A stretch of DNA of 64,000 nucleotides from Atrichornis clamosus. Lineage: Eukaryota > Chordata > Aves > Passeriformes > Menuridae. Under the pieces are notes generated by a model. That model searched no databases. It was given only the letters and a program-made list of their open reading frames with translations, and was not told the origin of the DNA. The stretch covers positions 124,001 to 188,000 of the forward strand of contig WBMZ01008987.1 in NCBI GenBank assembly GCA_013400975.1, written 5' to 3'. This document shows positions 26,394 to 39,763 of this stretch, in pieces (the stretch's first letter is position 1; each line of letters opens with the position of its first letter). Position numbers and translations under genes: made by a program.

Positions 26394-28616
26394 TACAACC
26401 TGGAAGCTACAGGAGTCCAAGCAGAAAGGAAAGAAACTTTTGTGTGGTCAGGTCTTCAGTGTGCTGTGTAGTAAGTGAGCAAACTTTAGACACTGCCACA
26501 CTGAGCAGATTTAAGGTTCATGAAAAGAAAGATTACATCCCATATCGAGGCTTTTGTGAAAGGGGGAAGATGCTGCTAGTCTTCATGATGACAGAGTAAG
26601 GACACAAAGATGAATAATCTGCAGAGAAAAAACCAGTTTGCCCAAGTTAAATTTGAAATGACAAATTTTGTTCTAGCGAGACAATATAAAATCAGGATAA
26701 AAGATAGAAAGCCATCCATAGTTCTGAGGCATTATATTCCAAAACACATTTCTGAATGAGGTCAGAGTGTCTGTAGCTAGGAGGTAGTACAGGGAGCAGA
26801 GGGGAACCCCAGCTTGGCACCACATTCACTGGCAGGAGCAACAATGGGTATGGGTGAGCAACCCAGCACTCTCTGCAAGCAGTGTAGTGTCTCTACAGTG
26901 CAACAGCAGAAGGTTGAGCCTGCAAACCAGGACAGGTTTGCTTTGTATTTTTCTTCCAAGGAGAGAACTGAGCAAATAATGCTAAAGATGGATGGGAAGG
27001 CAAGCAATAATGAAATGCTATGTGGAAATAAGACACTGGGCAACAGGAGATGAACAAATGGGAAGAATCGGAATCATTGGGGAAAAAGTAAAAGGAAAGA
27101 CAGTAAGTAATTCTCAGAGAGAAAGGCAAGAAAACTAGAGATAGAGGAAAATTGGTTTGAAGAAAATCATATGCAAACTTACTACTTTTTAATTTTATTA
27201 AGAATAAAATGATTTGTCTGCTATACTGTTACAGGAATAGCCAGACTAGTTTTTACATGTATTTAATAAGTTTTAGCTGAACAATAGTAATATGAAGTAG
27301 GGAAATGTTATTTTTATTTTTTACCAGCACAGAGGATAACTCTTGTGTAAAAACTGTGGTTCAGAGCAGCAGAGTTAACCAGTGATTCCCACGAAATCAG
27401 TAGCAGAGCAGGCATTTGAAACTAAGCCTCTATCAGAGTTTCTTCTAAACCTTTTCGTGTCTAACCCCAAAGCTAAAACTTTTCCTATCTCCTAAACCAT
27501 CTCTTCTTCATTTTCCTTCAAAAATCCCTTGTGAAAAAAAAGAGGGAAGAAAGAGACAGAGTGGTTCAAGGGGTCAGTTTTTTTCTGAAGCTAGCATACT
27601 TCATATGCTCTGAAATTGTGACTACCCCAAAAGGAGCTTTGTTCCTTTTATATGTCAGCAAAACAAAAGGTCAGCCTATTGAAATATTGGCCAGGTCTGA
27701 CTTTCTTCTATTAATAACAAGTAGAGACACATTTTTTAAAGTAATAGTTAAATAAATGACCACATGTCTGCAATCATTTCAACTTAAAATGTCAACTGGA
27801 TTTGAGATGCCATGTGCATTTAATCAATGACTCTGCACGATAATATAAATATTACTTTGGTTTGACTGTGTTGTGTGGCATAAATCATAATTCAGTGAGA
27901 TGAGTACATTTAATTTTCTCTACAGATGGTTGTTAATGGCAATACCTATTAAACCGGCACCTGCCAGCACTCTGTAGTTAAAGAATCTGTCAGGAGTCCC
28001 CTTCTGAATCATTTCTCTGTTAATTGTTGTCTCTCCCCCTAGCCCCTCCATTTACCAAGTTCATGTTACAAGAACTGCTGAATCAGAAAATTAGCAAAAA
28101 CCTGTTTTTTATTTTGGCCTCAAGGTAGAACTTACACTTCGCACTGTATTCCTGAGCAAAGTATGTATTTATTGGATAAGGCTCAGGAAGCCTTAATTTA
28201 AATTCTAGTGGGCATGACTTTAAATCCTCAAGGACCTTTAACCATAATGCATCTGTACTCCCCACAGAAATACTCTGTGTACTACAATTTATACAGAAAA
28301 CATGGAACTTTTATCCTCAGCTAGATTTTAGGAGGATTTTAGAGCAAGTAAGAGCCACAGTGAATGAAGGACAAACACAGTGCTGCAGTGTTCAGTATTC
28401 CTCAAGAATACACTTTGCTTTCTAGGACTTCCTGCAGAAGGCATTTCTTGGGAGAGACAGACACTTTGAAGAAATAAGCTCCAGAAAATACCTGAATTTT
28501 ATTTTAAGCAGGTGTGGCAAGCGCAGAGGCCAATATTAAATAAGCAAGTATCCATCTAAGTAGAATTTAGTGCACAAAGTTAATCGTTACAGACAAAGCA
28601 CACTTCTGGTTGGTTG

Positions 28617-28629
28617 TTTTTTTTTTTTT
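28617..28629. repeat. Poly-T run (13)
   Basis: Thirteen consecutive T after GGTTGG. Homopolymer with no identified parent element. Confidence 0.95.
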
Positions 28630-31600
28630 GCTTAGTAATGGCTTGAATAATGATTTTTCAACTTGAAGTGAGCATGCAAGTATTTCACAAAAAGCATGCT
28701 CCTTGCAAACAGTTTGTAATTTTGAGTCCTTTTGAATAGTCAGAGGGAACTTTCTGCTCTGATCTGTTAAGTAAATATAAATCTTGTTATCTGAGTTCAG
28801 TAATGAGAGTGAGGGGTCTATTCTTCACTGCACTTGCATACATCTAACGTTAATGAGATTTATGCATGCATATTAAGGGGAGAACAGATGCTTAATTAAA
28901 CAAATCAGCCTTTAGTAGGCAGTCCGCATGATCATTTTTAGTACAAAACCCCCTTATTTTCTCTGTTCTAGTCTGACTATGAATGCAGGCAAGGAGGAAT
29001 TAATATGGTGGAGAAAAAGAAGAAGTCACACATGTAAAATGAAATGTTTGTTTCGTTTTTTTAGTTTAAAATACTTGACAAATTCGAGGTACATTAAATT
29101 GACTAGGTATATCCTCTCTCTCATGTTCTTATGCTCTGTGAAGGAAAGTGGAGTTTTATTTACTAATTTACCTAAATGAAAAGTGGGAATTTTATTATGC
29201 ACAAGGAAATTAAGGCCTCTAAGTAACTCATCTGCCTCATTAACTGATGCTGTCTATCAAATACACATGATCCATCTCAGATAATTTTGCAACTGAGGAC
29301 AAAATAATCTAAAATAACTTTAGCCTAATTAAAACAATTTAATCTAGTATTGGGGTTTTTTAAATCTATCCTCGTCCATATTGATTTCCAGCATATACAC
29401 ACATAAATACATTAAAAAGTTATACACTGCCTCTCTCCAACAAGTCACATCTTTATTATTTGTTCCTTCTTCATTACATTGCTACCTTTTCTTCCACAAC
29501 ATTCAACTTCTAAGGGCAACACAGAGTAGGAAAAAAAAAAAATCTCTCCATAAGTTATCATAGTGCCATACTTAATGGAAGTCAATATCTGTATATTATT
29601 CTATCTACTCTGCAATACCATTACAGGCTCAACAGTGCTGGTTGTAAAAAGTATCATTCTGAGCACAAGGCCTATAATAGTAGTAATGAAAAAAGGGTCA
29701 TTTCTGTCTTCCAACTAGAATGAAAAATTAAAATCACTAAGGCACTTAGCTCAAAGGAAAATTGGCAAATTAAAGGGACAAAAAATAAAATATTCATGGC
29801 TCATATTGTGAAATGGAAAGTAAATAATTTAAGATGAACTATTATGTGGGAAACTGCAGTCTTTCTGAAGAGGAAAAAGCAAATCTAACTAATACACACA
29901 TATATATTCCTGCTTCCTGGGCTTGCAGTTATATGTATATGTGCACAAATATGCAAGTCATGGTTGATATGCAATAATGGTGGGAAATAGACATTTTCTC
30001 ACCTATACTAATTTTAAAAATATTTTCTAGTCAAACAGTTAAGTTGACAAGCGCTACTTTATATGAAGAAGGTTGGTTGTTTTTTCCTTCCTGAATCCAG
30101 CCTAGAAATGAACTCTTTACTCTGACTCACCCATTACATACTTCTCTTAGATTTTTATACCACAAAAAAGAATTATGACTTCAGCCTCTTGGTCTCTGCC
30201 TGGGGAGCTACCTATTAAAATGCCATTGGTGTGGCTGCAGTCCATTAGCTATCTTACCTTCATACCCATAAAGCTGAAAGGGCTGCCCAGAATTTTTACA
30301 ATCACTATCTGGAAAAGGTAGTGAGAGAACCATAGACTTATGTTTATTATTCTCCAGCACTGTAACAACTGCTATGGGATTAGGACAAAGAACTGCACTG
30401 CACAGCAGAGGTCTCATTCCCCTGGTGATTTAAAGGTTCAGTCTTCTGCCAACTTAATTTAGAAACACTAAGCCTATCTTTGTTAGGAGAGAATATTTTG
30501 ATAGCATTTCAAAGTATGGCAATTAAGTAACTATAGATCACAAATTTAAAATCTGGAGTTCATCACCCAGCAAACCAAGGAATAATTTTTTTTATTTATT
30601 AACCTCTTGATTCGATCAGCGTTACATTCCCGGTGCTAAGTGATAACACATTTTGCATTAGTGTTTAGCATCAGGGATTTCTAACACCCTGCACCAATGG
30701 GTTAATAAACCCTTCCAAACAGCCTACAGAGCCCACCTCCCAAAGCTTTTGACAGTTCTAAACCAATGACATTACACACTACCTTTATTCAAAGGCACAA
30801 ATACGCTGTTTCACTATAGCGTTTCTCCTGAAAATACCGAACACCTTCAAAAAGAAGTACAGGGAAGCTCATTTGAGATCCAGCAACCTTCTAAGACTCG
30901 TCGTGCTCTGAAAGAATCAGTCAGCTCAATGTGAGAAAAGGGCATTGTGAAATCTTGCTGCTCTTATGTATCTGCACAGAACTCAGTATTCTTTCTGTTC
31001 TGAAAAAGATTCAGTATAGACGCTAGACACTAGCTGAGACTGAAGGATACATTCAGTCACAGCTCCAGTAATGAAAGTATTTAATGTAGTTTTCCTGATA
31101 TACAATACCAATTTACTGTTCTGTTGTCTAGTGGTGTATTACTAGTGAATAATGATGGCACAATGTGCTGGAAAATATCAAGAAGTAAAATATAATGCTC
31201 CTTGGTCAATGTTACACAAAAAGAATTAACAGAGTCAACTTCAGTTGTTCTCTGGGCAGCACACACACACCTTCAGAAGTAAGGCAGGCAATATATGCAT
31301 CAGAACCAACCAACCAAGGAAACAAAACACTGTGCAGTTGGCACCACAGTAAAATAGTACTTTGGATTATAGAAACTTTAACTAGGGTCATCTGCATTTC
31401 AAATCTCCAGTACATTAACCTACTTTGCCCAAATGCCAGAGTCATTAATAAGCTGCAGCCAAGAGTTTCAGTTAATATTGGGTGAAAAAACAGGACTTTT
31501 AAAAAAACAATGATTACAAAAATAAAAGCATGATTTCTTGATGGTCTCCCTGAATCACAGTCACCTAAATAAAGCTTCAATCAAGGAAAAGCTTAGCAGG

Positions 31601-34600
31601 AAAGCAATCATTCTTCTTTTTGTATGTGTAAAAAAAGACCAGGAACTACAAGTAAATAGCAGCTGAGCAACAGATGAGGCACTAAGTGAAATCTGTTAGC
31701 AACTGCTAACAGCTTTGCTATTTTCTGTTGTTAAATTAAAAAAAAAAGGCAAAAAACCAATGCAGTAGCAATTCCAATATGTTCAAAACTCTCAGATGCA
31801 AAAGACTAAAGCTCAACGATTCTTGTACTACAGATAAACACTTGGATTTGGTTTTAATATCTTGAAATGCTTTGTTATTGATTGTAAGGCAGAAACCAGT
31901 CAATTCACATGGCCATACTATCAAGGTAAAACTTGTTACAGCTCTATGTGTGACCCAGCAAGTACAGCACAAAAATCCCACTGTAGACAAGTGTGAGATT
32001 TCCAGCAGCTGTTTTAGCCTCAAATTCTACTTTCTTTTGTCCTTTACACCTGACCCCACGTCATTCACCAGAAAGTGCATGTGTCTTAATTAGCAGAGCT
32101 TTCTGGCAAGATGACCCTCTTTCATTGTCCTTCTGGTCCTGGAGCTTTCACCACAGATGCTCAATTCCTACTTCTCTCCAAGCCATTTTTGACATGGGTT
32201 CAGCAAGTCTGTTTTTCTGTTTGGATGCATCTCACAGCACAGCAGAACTACGCAGGCACAGCTGAAATAGCTCTGAACAAAGCTGCCCACAAAGTACAAA
32301 CAGTATGAACATACCAGAGTGGGGGTTCCAGCTCCCAGTAGGATCAATTAGTCACATGGCTGCAGTCACCAGACTAGTTGAAAAACTTCATGACATTGCC
32401 TGGTCCCAGGTATACACATCCTCTTCCCACTCCTGCCACTCGCTTTCATAACTTCTTTTCCCTTGGCTCTTTCTCTCCTGCCAGTCAAACCAGGGCTCTG
32501 CTCCGTGCTCCTCCTTTTGGTGGTCTCACACATGGGGGATCACAGCACAACCATTACCATACCTACAAAAGGCACACTACAGATTTCCTTACCCATCAAG
32601 CTTTCTGCTCCAGTACAGTGGCTACATTTCTAATTTCCCTAGGGGGCAGGTTCCCTTTTCAATTTAAATTCATCACGTCAAAAACTGAGCTTCTCTCAGT
32701 TTCTAAATACTTTACTTCTTTCTCTGAAGCCACCAAGAATTAGTAACCACCTTGTCTGCTGCAGAAGCTCACAACTTTTGTCATCTTAAACTTCTCTCTT
32801 TCCTTCCACAGATGTTCTACCAATAAAACATGCCAGTTTCATTCCCAAAACGTCATAAAAAAATCTGGATGTTTCTTTCCATCCGTGTTGCTAAAATACT
32901 TATCATTCAAATCTTCTTACTGCATTCTCCTCCTCCCCATCCCTCCTGACACTCCTCACCCTTCACAGCAGTACAAGACTCCAGTTTGAAAAAATACCTC
33001 TTGAATCTAATATTTAGTTGGTATTTGACCTGTTCTAAATTCCACCATGAGTTTCCTATTAAATCTTTTTAAAACATTCAGATCAATTGGGTTTGTTTTT
33101 CATGTCATACACAGCAGTTTCTAACTGAAAAAATACCAGCCTGGATTTGCTCATCTTGCCCAGGATATAAGGTTCCCAATAGTTTTGTAAACTCACACTG
33201 TTTTCTCTTGTTCAATCTTTACAGGTCTGCACCCTTCTTTCACTTCTATCACAGCTGGGATTTCCTAGGACTCTCACCTTTTCAGGAAGGCATTTTTTTT
33301 CAAGAACAGTTTTATAAATTCTGGAAAGAAACACTGACAAGGATACAGAACCTCTAAAAACCTCCCAGCTGAACTGTCAGTTCTTACCCACTCCTCCTTC
33401 TCGGTTTATTACAACATGTTGCTTCCATCTTTGTTGTTTGGTAGAGATTTTCAGTGGTGTGAGATAGAAATTCCCATTCTGTGCTGCCGTATAGATAAAT
33501 ATTATTAACAATTACTGCCTGCTAGGAAGAATATCAATTTGAACCAAAGACAAGGTAATGGAAAGAGCAGATGTATAAACCTTGTGTACTACCAAAATGT
33601 GGAATATATTCGGAAAAGGGGAATCACTACAAACGGTAACCTATTGTTCCCAGCTTTGCATATTGACTATTGTCAGAGTTTCTGCCAACTACAATAGCTT
33701 GTTTTGGATTCTGACAACATCCCATGTTCTTTCTGGCTCAGGCATCAATACCTCCGTAAGACTTTGCAATTCAAACTTTGAACGTGCCATGTATCTGTGA
33801 TACATGAAACAATACTTATCCTTTCGTCAGACTTCTGTGCCACTCCCCTCCTCTTCCCTGCTCATGTCAGAGAGTTAAAAAGAAGAATAAAAATAGACAT
33901 AAAGCTTAAGATACACAAGAGAGTTTTACAAGTCACTCTCCTAAATATTCAGGGTTTTGACTACTGTTCCATGTTAAGCCCTATTTCTTTAAACAGTATG
34001 AACACAAGTGCACGTGCAATGCACAGGTGTGTGTGTACATGCCTGCTCAGTATTCCTGAAGAGTCTCATTTGAAAGCAAACTGGTATAGCCAGGCACCTT
34101 CATCTAACAAACACTAACAACTGTTGAAATCATGCAAATCTGGCACGTAGGCATGCCTGTATATTTTTGACAGTATCTCCACAGTGTTCAAAAGCTGACA
34201 GGACAATTTTGAGAGGGTCTCTATTGCTGATACATGGAAGAAAGTCAGCTAAAACCTTCCATGCTAATGTAACACAATTAATTTTACTCCAGAGGACATA
34301 GCAACAGAAAATTACAATACAAGTTCATATATTACTGTCCTAATGAAGATCATAATCAGTGAATGACAGCTGAATTTCTTAGATTACTAGTTTAATGTAT
34401 CCTACCAAAGCAACGATTGTGGCTTTCGTACGTCTCTAGGTATACAGCATGCCAAGAAATGCCAGTAGCCTCATAAAGCTGACATTAAGTGTTCAGTGCC
34501 ACAAGTAACCACATGGTCCTTCCGTCTAACCTCCTCCAGGTGACCATTAAATTTCATCACATACCTTGTATCAAATGCAAAGACCTACTTAAATGGAAAC

Positions 34601-35284
34601 AAACCCTCAACAGAGTCAACAGGTACCAGAAGCAAGGGTGATAGCACCCAGAGTGCCTACAGCACTGAAGCTTCCAGCACTAGGAAGGAAACAGCTAGAA
34701 GAACCCTGATGATTCCAGAGTATGCAGAGCCACAGAACAAATAACCACAGAAGGAATCCAAACACTGGGCAGGGAGGACAGTGAGCTTTTGTTCACTGCA
34801 GGTAATGGCTGAGGCCACGAAGCAAAGGTTTTATCATAGCTGGTGGTTTTCAGTAACTGCAGATGTTAGCGGACTTTTTACAGGAACACAAGGAATTCTG
34901 CTCTCCCTGCAGCTTACGAGGGAAGCAGATAAGCAAGGGAAGAGAAGGCCAAGGTCTGAGTGTGGGAGCGGGTCTTGTATTACTCAGAAATATTCCCCAC
35001 AAATCCTTCCCCACCAATACATGCTTGTTTTTTAGCCTGAAACCTTGAATCTTTTCTGACATATGGGAATGCATTTCAAAGGCACAAAAAGACATTTTGT
35101 CTGCCAAATGTCTTCTGCCGCAATTACAAGTTTGGTGTAAAAGTATAAACTGCTTTCTTTTTCAATAACATAAACATTATTTGAGTCCAAGTGAAATAAT
35201 TTTTCCACGACTTTATGAGAACATTGGTTGCTTCCTATCTTATAATGAGAATGGGTGGCTGGTTTACTTTATAAAATGCCATAC

Positions 35285-35513
35285 CTCAACATGACACCAA
35301 AGCCTTTCTTCTTTTTCTTTTCTGGATCTTCATTTTCTTCCTTCCTTTTCTTCTCTTTGATTTTAGATTTACCCTTTTTCTTCTCTTTCTCTCTATTTTT
35401 TTTGTCCTTTTTTGCTTTGGTTTCTGCATCTTCTATTTCAGGGTTCCCTGGAGGGGCAGATTCCACATTCTGAGCCTCCTGACCACAGTGAGAGCTCTTA
35501 TCAGAGCCACCAT
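35285..35513 (-). CDS. PARD3B: PARD3B internal coding exon, lysine-rich segment
   Basis: This 229-base exon lies next downstream on the sense strand. Its first two bases (AT) complete a codon begun by the last G of the previous exon, giving Asp. Then come 75 codons and a final AG that needs one base from the next exon. The peptide runs from GGSDKSSHCGQEAQ through ESAPPGNPEIED to a basic stretch with 21 lysines in 75 residues, closing with GFGVML and the split Arg. PARD3B has this layout after SYDGP, and its next residues in other species are FGKKKEDK, so the arginine-to-phenylalanine join fits. In the Drosophila PAR-3 homologue a C-terminal lysine-rich region binds phosphoinositides; a similar membrane role here is only inference. 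The acceptor is a good polypyrimidine tract (cttctttttcattctgtgcag on the sense strand, CTCAC as a possible branch site). The donor is TGAG followed by gtatgg. The frame happens to stay open upstream to an ATG at 35628 but passes through the acceptor, so I do not call a start there. Confidence 0.93.
35291..35445. repeat. PARD3B: Polypurine/polypyrimidine tract inside the lysine-rich exon
   Basis: The lysine-rich codons (AAA, AAG, GAA, GAG) make the plus strand nearly pure C/T for about 150 bases, for example TTCTTCTTTTTCTTTTC. The tract is explained by the protein and is not an independent repeat. Confidence 0.8.
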
Positions 35514-36745
<1,232 letters not shown>

Positions 36746-38359
36746 CTAGTCACATACATTTAATTGTGTACTTTATTACTTGGGGCCTTTGAAATAGTAT
36801 GCAATCAATGTAATTTGTTCTAAAAATAACATCAAGTTAAACCTAGTTCAGCAGATATCCCCATTCAGACTTGGAGGGAATGGCACATAATTTACAGACC
36901 TGACAAAGAGATGGGCAAGAGCTGGCTCGCTCTGTGCCACTGCAAAGCCCACACCAGTGATAAGAATGGGGCTGCTTCTTCCCCCTTTGCCAGCAATGTC
37001 CAACTGGACACTGCTAACAGTCTCAAGGAGAGCGTTATCTTTAGACTCACAAAAACAAACACTGCTGCACAAGAAGAGTTTTGCTTTTCAGAATGAGCCA
37101 GGTCGTATTAATGATTGATATTTTCAAACACATTTCTCCTGTGACAAGATATATTATTAGTTCTCTCAAGGTTTTATCCAACCTTTTCCTTCAAGCTGAA
37201 ACTGGTGCTATGATACCAACACGCACAGCAGGTTTTTCAAGAAACAAGCAAAGTATAACAATATAAATGGTGCTGCTGACTCTTTCCTTGTTTATAGCAT
37301 AAGAAAGCACTTCATAGAAAAATAGAGCAAATACCAAGTCTCCTAAACCTTCCCTCTCTTTGAATGCTTGACTATCTGACCTTAGAAAGGCTTTCCTTTG
37401 TGGCAGCATTTATGCTAATTAGTATTAGTAAAATGATAGTGGAATAAGTAAAGAACAAAATTCAATGAATACATGCACTCCAATCAGTGAAGAAATTCAC
37501 AGCTTAATTTAAAAGCCTTTGTAGCATCTACTTAGTTTTTATATGGCAGAACAGTAAATGTGTCATAGAAACAGAGGAAGAGACTTTGCCTTGCAATATG
37601 CCTTCTGTCTTTGAGAACTCAAGTGCTTTTGCTTTCAAATTTTAAGTAATACTAACACAAGCAACAGAAGAACATAACAGAAGCCCTTTACCTACACGTC
37701 CATACTGTCATGCCTGAAAGGATTCAAGGGTCACAGAAAAGATAGATATTTTAGATATACACTGTGATTTTAGCAATTCTAGAGTGCAGGTAATTCTGAA
37801 CAGCATGATCAGTGAATTCTTAAAAGCAAAAAAGCTAAGAATTGGCACTAAATAGTGACTTGTCAATAGTGCCTACTAAAGCAATTTACACTTCCATTAC
37901 CTGTAGACTGATGCATTGCTGAAAACAAGTGGGAGATTGGGGGTGCGTGTGGAGACAAACAGATTTAAGGGAAGCCTGGCTGCCCCATCACACAGTGCAC
38001 CCTTCTTCTGTTCACTAACTGCCATTCTGGAGACTACCATTACTGACAAATTAGCAAGTGCTAAAACAGAGTTAGAGATGACCTGCACACAACATAAAGG
38101 TGCTTAAAATCACGAAAAACTTGTGCGTCAGTAAGTGGCACTGTGGTGCCTATCTCAGGCTGAGGGTGTGAAAGACAGCAAAGTGAAAGCCACTGATCAT
38201 CAGAGAGAAAGCTCTTCCATTTTTCAGTCAGCAGCCAGCCTTGGTGGACTGTTTGGCAGGAGACAGGGCACAGCAGCCCACTGGCAGGGCTGCTGGCCCA
38301 GGGCAACCCAGCACTAAGCCAGGCTGGGCTGCAAACCAAGGGCTGCCCTGGGAGGAGGA

Positions 38360-38597
38360 CGAAGGCTGCCAGGGGCTACAGCTCTTCGTGCTCTGCCGGC
38401 ACCCAGTACACTGTGGGCTGAGACTCCACGGAGGAGTATCCACTGGGAATGGCTTCAAGGTGACTACAGCGTCTGCAAGGAAGTGCTGGGCATGTCCCTG
38501 CCTCCAGCGGGGCCCAGGTGGGTCCCGGGCTCGGGAAGGTCCTGCAGCCGGTGCCGACTCCAGGCTGCTGCTGCTGCAGCTCCTGACCGGCTGAACG
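38360..38597. other. GC-rich, CpG-dense patch inside the intron
   Basis: I count 12 CpG dinucleotides between about 38360 and 38597, in a region of high G+C set in AT-rich, CpG-poor intron. Long overlapping open frames occur on both strands (117 codons plus, 146 codons minus), which is the usual effect of GC-rich sequence lacking stops. None matches a family I know. It could be a small intronic CpG island, an alternative promoter or a GC-rich repeat remnant. Confidence 0.6.
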
Positions 38598-39303
38598 AGC
38601 ACAAAGGTGTTCACACACATCCCAGTGCAAGCTCTACTACACTCAATTACTGCCCTAAGCTCAAGCACCCGAAAAAAAGTCTCAAGTTAAATGCTGGTTA
38701 CCGCCTGTTTAATATACAGCTGAGCCAGTTACTCAGACTGGAAGACTGCCCTTAACGTATGAAGGCCATTCCTAAGAAAATCCAGGTCAGCACCTGAAGT
38801 CTGGAGTGACACTCACACAGTACATATAACAGACAGCAAGCTGTCTGCTCAGCCTCCCCACACACACTGTGACTGGGTCCTTAGACACCCAGGCACACTA
38901 TGAGGTGTCCTCATTTACTCAAATTCGTACTGACAACCCTAACACACAGATTAGTATTAAGCATGTAGTCGACCTGTGAGAACTTAATATGTTTTACAAT
39001 TCAGCTTTTATTTCTTTATTTTCTTTCACAGTAAGGCTGCAGCTATGACATATTAAAGCATAGCTAAAGATAAAGGAACTGAGGAGGTTCCCTAAGCAGG
39101 GAGATCTGCCCCTTGCTTTCTCAGCCAGCATCTATTACTGGATGCTTTGCAGAGAAATGCACAAGACTCCATAATGGTCACGTACCACATCCCAACTTGG
39201 GAAATTTCCTTCTCCTGCCCACCCCAGTACCTTTGTCATTTCTGCAGACCTTTAGAACTGTTGTGACTGAAAACATGAGTTTTTTCTTCATGGGTAAAAA
39301 ATC

Positions 39304-39338
39304 CTCCAAACTAACAAACAACCAACCAAAACCCCACT
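39304..39338. repeat. A/C-rich low-complexity tract
   Basis: A short run of CTAACAAACAACCAACC texture without G, like the longer tract at 18.6 kb. Confidence 0.7.
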
Positions 39339-39750
39339 CATCTTTTACAGGTATAAACAAGCATTTCTGGGGATACATGGTGTGTGTTTGTATCTAGCCT
39401 TACTCAGACTTTGAATACAAAACCATAGTTTGGCAACGAGAAGTTCAGTTGCTCACTGTGTAGAAATGTTTATTTTTATGGATTTTAAATTCTTGGGCTC
39501 TCCTTTTACTGCTTCTTGTATTACAATGATAAAAAGCCAACTGAAGCATTCGTTTTATTGTTTTCATTACTTCATGCATCTTTACTGAACTTACAAGAGA
39601 AAACAACAACTGACATCACTACCTGCCTATGACTGGCTGAACCAAAATTTCTGATTCTTAGATGTTATCTGTAAGTGATCATCCTTTAACTGAAAGATGG
39701 TATTACACATACCTTAATTTTCTGCTCAAAGCCAACATGGCTAACACAGA

Positions 39751-39763
39751 TTTTTTTTTTTTT
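39751..39763. repeat. Poly-T run (13)
   Basis: Thirteen consecutive T. Homopolymer with no identified parent element. Confidence 0.95.

Larger units (their letters stand above)
24001..35284 (-). other. PARD3B: Intronic sequence of PARD3B immediately downstream of the lysine-rich exon
   Basis: No exon was recognised between the donor at 35284 and 24001. The stretch contains a small CpG cluster at 26.26-26.39 kb, a 13-base T run at 28.62 kb, and an AT-rich homeobox/POU-like segment at 28.84-28.91 kb. The 124-codon minus-strand frame ending near 24182 does not resemble PARD3B or any family I know. Confidence 0.65.

Noticed and set aside
31081..31266. Minus-strand VDSV string resembling SSGVDSAVYF of PARD3B
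   Set aside because: Only three or four residues match, and it lies downstream of exons that it should precede.
38228..38668. 146-codon minus-strand and 117-codon plus-strand frames
   Set aside because: Both are products of the GC-rich patch lacking stops. The SAGQE string in a third frame resembles LAGQKSE of PARD3B only superficially and its neighbours do not match.
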